Source: Luteibacter pinisoli (GTDB lineage Bacteria > Pseudomonadota > Gammaproteobacteria > Xanthomonadales > Rhodanobacteraceae). From it: a stretch of 64,000 nt of DNA. Shown here in pieces: positions 59,803-64,000 of the stretch; the stretch's first letter is position 1, and each line of letters starts with the position of its first letter. The notes beneath the pieces were generated by a model. It saw only the letters and a program-made list of their open reading frames with translations. It made no database searches and had not been told where the DNA came from. The DNA is taken from assembly GCF_006385595.1 (NCBI RefSeq), contig NZ_CP041046.1, positions 2,914,001 through 2,978,000 on the forward strand, written 5' to 3'. Position numbers and translations under genes: made by a program.

Positions 59803-61866
59803 TTATTGCCCGATCAGCCAGTATCCGCCCAGGAGCAGGATAAGGCCGAGGATCATGGCGAACGCGTAATGGAAGAGGAATCCGGACTGCAGGCGGCGGG
59901 TGCCGCTTGCGATGCGCTGCACGAGGCCAGCCGAGCCGTTGACGATGGCGCCGTCGATGAGGGCCTGGTCGCCCACCTTCGACAGGCCTTCGCCCAGCTT
60001 CACGCCGCCCTTCGCGAACACCGCGAAGTACAGTTCGTCGATCCAGTACTTATTGTTGAGCAGGTTGTACACCGGCTTCAGCGCGTTCTTCGCCTTGTCG
60101 GCGACGGACGGGTTGAACAGGTAGACATACGTCGCAACGACGAAGCCAGCGAGCGCGATCCAGAACGGAGGCTGGGCAAAGCCATGCAGGCCAGCCGCCA
60201 GCGCGCCATGGAACTCATGCGCGAGTTCGCCAAGCACGTTGTTCTCTTCCTTCACCTGGATGGCCTTGCCGAACCAGCCGTCGAACAGCATGGGCTTGAC
60301 GGTGAACAGGCCCACGAAGATCGAAGGAATCGCCAGCAGCACCAGCGGCACCGTCACCACCCACGGCGACTCATGCGGCGCGTGCTCGAGCACGCCCGGC
60401 GTACCGTGACCATGATCGTCGTCATGGTGGGCGTCGTCGTGATGGTCGGCGTGGGCATCGTGGCCGTGGTGGCCATGCGCCTTGTGCTCCACCGTGAAGC
60501 GCTCCTTGCCATGGAAGGTCATGTACAGGAGGCGGAAGCTGTAGAGCGAAGTGACGAACACGCCGCCCAGCACGCAGAAGTACGCGTAGCTGGCACCCCA
60601 GCGATGCGACTCACCCACGGCCTCGATGATGGCGTCCTTCGAGTAGAAGCCCGAGAAGAACGGCGTGCCGGCGAGGGCCAGCGAGCCGATCCACATCGTG
60701 ATCCAGGTCACCGGCATGTACTTGCGCAGGCCGCCCATGTAGCGCATGTCCTGCTCATGGTGCATGCCCATGATGACCGAGCCGGCGCCAAGGAACAGCA
60801 GCGCCTTGAAGAAGGCGTGGGTCATCAGGTGGAACACGGCGCCGCTGTAAGCGGAGACGCCCAGCGCCACGGTCATGTAGCCCAGCTGCGAGAGCGTGGA
60901 GTACGCGATGACGCGCTTGATGTCGTTCTGGACGATGCCGATCAGGCCGGTGAAGAACGCCGTGGTCGAACCGATCACGAGGATGAACGACAGCGCCGCG
61001 TCGGACAGCTCGAAGATCGGCGACATGCGCGCGACCATGAAGATACCCGCGGTCACCATCGTGGCCGCATGGATCAGCGCCGAGATGGGGGTCGGGCCTT
61101 CCATCGAATCGGGCAGCCACACGTGCAGCGGCACCTGAGCCGACTTACCCATGGCACCGATGAAGAGCAGGATGCCGATCACCGTGGCCGCGTCCCACGC
61201 GTGGTTCTGCGTGATCTGCAGGGTCTTGCCGACCAGCTCGGGGGCGTGGTCGAAGGCGGTCTGGTAGTCCAGCGTGCCGAGGAAGTACAGGATCGCCGAG
61301 ATGCCGAGCAGGAAACCGAAGTCACCCACGCGGTTGACCAGGAAGGCCTTCAGGTTGGCGAAGATCGCCGTCGGGCGCTTGTACCAGAAGCCGATCAGCA
61401 GGTACGACACCAGGCCCACCGCTTCCCAGCCGAAGAACAGCTGCATGAAGTTGTTGCTCATGACGAGCATCAACATCGAGAAGGTGAACAGGGAGATGTA
61501 GCTGAAGAAGCGCTGGTAGCCCGGGTCTTCCGCCATGTAGCCGATGGTGTACAGATGCACCAGCAGCGACACGAAGGTGACCACCACCATCATCATGGCG
61601 GTGAGGCGGTCGATCATGAAGCCGACCGAGGCGTGGAAGCGGCCGATCTCGAACCAGGTGTAGACATCCTGGTTGAAGTTGTCCGCCCCACCCCACACCA
61701 GCTGGTAGAGCACGTAGAACGACAGGCCGCAGGCGATAGCCACGCCGAGGATGGTGGCGCTGTGCGCCCCTGCCCGGCCGATGAGCTTGCCAAAGAGGCC
61801 GGCCAGGATCGCACCGGCCAGCGGGGCCAGTGCGATCGTCAGCAGGATTGAAAGCGAGAGACTCAT
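59803..61866 (-). CDS. nuoL: NADH-quinone oxidoreductase subunit L
   Basis: A 687-residue distal antiporter-like subunit of complex I, with about 16 helices and the long C-terminal lateral helix. Conserved blocks include NFMQLFFGWEAVGLVSYLLI, SAQVPLHVWLPDSMEGPTPI and YSTLSQLGYM. A His/Asp-rich loop (about residues 465-505, HHGHDAHADHHDDAHHDDDH type) interrupts the region between the last core helices and the lateral helix. It is longer and more metal-ligand-rich than in E. coli NuoL. Four bases separate it from nuoK. Confidence 0.96.
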   Translation of the reverse strand: MSLSLSILLTIALAPLAGAILAGLFGKLIGRAGAHSATILGVAIACGLSFYVLYQLVWGGADNFNQDVYTWFEIGRFHASVGFMIDRLTAMMMVVVTFVSLLVHLYTIGYMAEDPGYQRFFSYISLFTFSMLMLVMSNNFMQLFFGWEAVGLVSYLLIGFWYKRPTAIFANLKAFLVNRVGDFGFLLGISAILYFLGTLDYQTAFDHAPELVGKTLQITQNHAWDAATVIGILLFIGAMGKSAQVPLHVWLPDSMEGPTPISALIHAATMVTAGIFMVARMSPIFELSDAALSFILVIGSTTAFFTGLIGIVQNDIKRVIAYSTLSQLGYMTVALGVSAYSGAVFHLMTHAFFKALLFLGAGSVIMGMHHEQDMRYMGGLRKYMPVTWITMWIGSLALAGTPFFSGFYSKDAIIEAVGESHRWGASYAYFCVLGGVFVTSLYSFRLLYMTFHGKERFTVEHKAHGHHGHDAHADHHDDAHHDDDHGHGTPGVLEHAPHESPWVVTVPLVLLAIPSIFVGLFTVKPMLFDGWFGKAIQVKEENNVLGELAHEFHGALAAGLHGFAQPPFWIALAGFVVATYVYLFNPSVADKAKNALKPVYNLLNNKYWIDELYFAVFAKGGVKLGEGLSKVGDQALIDGAIVNGSAGLVQRIASGTRRLQSGFLFHYAFAMILGLILLLGGYWLIGQ

Positions 61867-61870
61867 CGGA

Positions 61871-62176
61871 TCAACCCTTCATGCTGTCGATTTCGGCGAC
61901 ATTGATGGTGCGGCGGTTACGGAACAGCAGCACCAGGATCGCCAGGCCGATAGCGGATTCCGCCGCGGCCACGGTGAGGATGAAGAACACGAACACCTGG
62001 CCGGAGACATCGCCGAAGAAGCGCGAGAAGGCCACGAAGTTGGTGTTCACCGCGAGGAGCATCAGCTCGATCGCCATGAGCAGCACGATCACGTTCTTGC
62101 GGTTGATGAACATGCCGGCGACGGCGATGCAGAACAGGATCGCGCCGAGCACGATGTAATGGGAAAGCGTGATCAC
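61871..62176 (-). CDS. nuoK: NADH-quinone oxidoreductase subunit K
   Basis: A 101-residue subunit of three helices (MrpC-like) in the complex I membrane arm. The essential glutamates are in [13 protein letters not shown] and [13 protein letters not shown]. It starts with GTG at 62176 ([12 protein letters not shown]), overlapping the nuoJ stop by GTGA. A much longer open frame upstream merely overlaps nuoJ in another frame. Confidence 0.95.
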   Translation of the reverse strand: MITLSHYIVLGAILFCIAVAGMFINRKNVIVLLMAIELMLLAVNTNFVAFSRFFGDVSGQVFVFFILTVAAAESAIGLAILVLLFRNRRTINVAEIDSMKG

Positions 62177-62835
62177 TTGGCGTTCTCCTGCGTCGGATCG
62201 GCGGCCGGGGGCGCCGGCGGCGGCAGCACGGATGCCACCTGGCTCGGGGCCATCTTCACCACGCGCACGCGGTCGGTTGCCTGCACGGACACCTGCTGGG
62301 CGGCCGACTGGTGACGCACGCCGAGGCGCTCGCGCAGGGTCAGGGCCACGGCGGCGACGACACCCACGGTCAGGATCAGGGCGGCGATTTCGAACGGCAG
62401 CAGGAAGTCGGTGTACAGGGCCTGGCCCAGCCACGCGACGTTCGAGCTGCCGGCCGGGTTCGGGCCGAGCGTGTGGGCGTGCATGGCCTTCACGCCGATC
62501 ATCGCCAGCATTTCAACCAGCATGACCACGGCGACGATGATGCCCACCGGCAGGTAGCGGATGAAGCCCTCGCGGACGACCTCCTGCTTGATGTCCAGCA
62601 TCATGACCACGAACAGGAACAGCACCATCACCGCGCCGACGTAGACGACGACGAGGGCGATGGCCAGGAACTCCGCTTCGGCAAGGAGCCACACGCAGGC
62701 CATGCTGAAGAAGGTCAGCACGAGCGACAGCACGGCATGCACCGAGTTGCGCACGGTGATGACCATGAGCCCTGCAAGGACGGCAACGCCGGCAAAGAGG
62801 TAAAAACAGATGAGTTGAAGCAGATCGGTATTCAT
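62173..62835 (-). CDS. nuoJ: NADH-quinone oxidoreductase subunit J
   Basis: A 220-residue, five-helix membrane subunit of complex I. The conserved third-helix region ([19 protein letters not shown]), whose bulge changes on quinone reduction, is intact. The C-terminal 60 residues are a variable tail rich in Val, Pro and Gln. It overlaps nuoK by 4 bp and follows nuoI by 17 bp. Confidence 0.94.
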   Translation of the reverse strand: MNTDLLQLICFYLFAGVAVLAGLMVITVRNSVHAVLSLVLTFFSMACVWLLAEAEFLAIALVVVYVGAVMVLFLFVVMMLDIKQEVVREGFIRYLPVGIIVAVVMLVEMLAMIGVKAMHAHTLGPNPAGSSNVAWLGQALYTDFLLPFEIAALILTVGVVAAVALTLRERLGVRHQSAAQQVSVQATDRVRVVKMAPSQVASVLPPPAPPAADPTQENAK

Positions 62836-62852
62836 CGTATGTCCCGGGCCCC

Positions 62853-63344
62853 TTAGCGGTAAGCCGCGTCCTGGGCGCGGGCGGCAGCGATGTCCTGCTC
62901 GAAGCGGTCACCGATGGCCAGCAGCTGGGCCTTGGTCACCACGTTCTCGCCGCGATGTTCCATGTGGTACTCGTGCACGTGGGTCTCCACGATGGAATCA
63001 ACCGGGCAGCTCTCTTCGCAGAAGCCGCAGAAGATGCACTTGAACAGGTCGATGTCGTAACGGGTGGTGCGGCGCTGGCCATCTTCCGGGCGCGGGGCCG
63101 AGTCGATGGTGATCGCCAGGGCCGGGCACACCGCCTCGCACAGCTTGCACGCGATGCAGCGCTCTTCACCGTTGGCGTAACGGCGCAGGGCGTGCAGGCC
63201 ACGGAAGCGGTTCGACTTGGGAATGTGCTCGAACGGATAGCGCATCGTGTACTTCGGGCTGAACATGTAACGCATGGTCAGGCCCATGCCCTTGAACAGC
63301 TCGAGCAGCAGGAGGCTCTTGAAATAGTGGGTTACGCGGGACAT
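62853..63344 (-). CDS. nuoI: NADH-quinone oxidoreductase subunit I
   Basis: A 163-residue peripheral-arm subunit with two 4Fe-4S clusters (N6a, N6b). The ligand motifs are [12 protein letters not shown] and [12 protein letters not shown]. The N-terminal amphipathic helix ([20 protein letters not shown]) anchors it to the membrane near NuoH. Length and start match the family; it is preceded by nuoH with a 6-bp gap. Confidence 0.96.
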   Translation of the reverse strand: MSRVTHYFKSLLLLELFKGMGLTMRYMFSPKYTMRYPFEHIPKSNRFRGLHALRRYANGEERCIACKLCEAVCPALAITIDSAPRPEDGQRRTTRYDIDLFKCIFCGFCEESCPVDSIVETHVHEYHMEHRGENVVTKAQLLAIGDRFEQDIAAARAQDAAYR

Positions 63345-63350
63345 GGCTCT

Positions 63351-64000
63351 TTAGGCTCCCGTGCCGATGTGGACCCAGCCGAAATACTTCATGCAGCCGG
63401 CGACGAGGACCCAGACGATGGTGATGGGAATGAAGACCTTCCAGCCGAGACGCATGATCTGGTCGTAGCGGTAGCGCGGGAAGCTGGCGCGGAACCACAG
63501 GAACAGGAAGGCAAAGATGAAGACCTTCAGGAACAGCCAGAGGATGCTGGCATGGCCGATGAAGCCCCACGATTCGGGGAACGGCGACAGCCAGCCGCCC
63601 ACGAACAGGATCGAGGAGAGGAAGCTCACCAGGATCATGTTGGCGTATTCAGCCAGGAAGAACAGCGCGAACGGCGAGCCGGAGTACTCAACGTGGAAGC
63701 CAGCGACGATTTCCGATTCGCCTTCCGCCACGTCGAACGGTGCGCGGTTGGTTTCCGCCACGCCCGAGACGAAGTAGATGACGAACACCGGCAGCAGCGG
63801 AATCCAGTACCAGCTCAGTGCGCCGCCGGCCTGTGCGTCGACGATGGCCGTCAGGTTCAGGCTACCGGTCAGCACCAGCACGCAGACGATGGACATGCCC
63901 ATCGCCAGCTCGTAGGAGATGACCTGCGCCGCGGCGCGCATGGCGCCAAGCATCGCGTAACGCGAGTTGGAGGCCCAGCCGGCGAGGATGATGCCGTACA
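63351..64000 (-). CDS. nuoH: NADH-quinone oxidoreductase subunit H (5' end outside window)
   Basis: The C-terminal two thirds of the gene; the frame continues past the window edge, reading [20 protein letters not shown] at its start here. NuoH links the peripheral and membrane arms of complex I and lines the quinone chamber. The family block [18 protein letters not shown] and the terminal helices ([20 protein letters not shown]) are present. nuoA-G are expected beyond 64000. Confidence 0.95.
   Translation of the reverse strand, partial: YGIILAGWASNSRYAMLGAMRAAAQVISYELAMGMSIVCVLVLTGSLNLTAIVDAQAGGALSWYWIPLLPVFVIYFVSGVAETNRAPFDVAEGESEIVAGFHVEYSGSPFALFFLAEYANMILVSFLSSILFVGGWLSPFPESWGFIGHASILWLFLKVFIFAFLFLWFRASFPRYRYDQIMRLGWKVFIPITIVWVLVAGCMKYFGWVHIGTGA

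Overview
The window looks like a chromosomal segment of a high-GC gammaproteobacterium of the order Xanthomonadales, most like the Luteibacter/Dyella/Rhodanobacter group. This rests on the gene content (class II fumarase next to purB, sucAB-lpd, rimP-nusA-infB-rbfA-truB-rpsO-pnp, the nuo cluster), on the strong G/C bias in third codon positions, and above all on an effector carrying the Xanthomonadales type IV secretion recruitment domain. No sequence search was run, so the genus is an inference.

Layout. 1-3180: a 27-bp inverted-repeat element, then a YtrA-type GntR/ABC-transporter operon led by two related small exported proteins and preceded by a promoter overlapping a GGTG-N16-CACC operator. 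3196-7916: an exported serine hydrolase and a large membrane-embedded patatin-like protein. 7913-10814: fumC and purB, divergent. 10968-12992: an LprI-type periplasmic protein followed by a putative antibacterial type IV secretion effector (lysozyme-like N-terminus, peptidoglycan-binding domain, XVIPCD recruitment domain). 13085-14778: the L16 arginine hydroxylase gene and a small partner gene. 14911-20534: sucA-sucB-lpdA. 20604-26262: LOG-family hydrolase, YhdH-type reductase, PilH-like regulator, CbpA, Hsp20, Prx5, LysR and DUF4865 genes.

26384-34612, all on the minus strand: gyrA, mtnA, class III PHA synthase phaE-phaC, and a family 3 glycosidase. 34738-43812, minus strand: the translation/RNA operon rimP-nusA-infB-rbfA-truB-rpsO-pnp. 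It has a promoter and an approximately 240-nt leader carrying two terminator-like hairpins, plus hairpins between infB and rbfA and ahead of rpsO. 44160-49045: a membrane diguanylate cyclase, a higBA toxin-antitoxin pair with a near-perfect operator palindrome, an exported esterase, a GFA-family protein, a GlxA-type AraC regulator and an isochorismatase-family hydrolase.

49200-56502, minus strand: a secreted sedolisin protease, two paralogous exported transglutaminase-like proteins separated by an AraC/GyrI-like regulator, and a small coiled-coil membrane protein. 56637-56713: an initiator tRNA with an unusual U1-U72 mismatch. 56802-64000, minus strand: nuoN, M, L, K, J, I and the 3' part of nuoH (complex I membrane arm).

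The housekeeping blocks account for most of the window: TCA cycle, purine synthesis, transcription/translation and respiration. The accessory biology lies in the effector/immunity pair, the YtrA operon with its small exported proteins, the patatin fusion, the duplicated transglutaminase genes and the higBA module.
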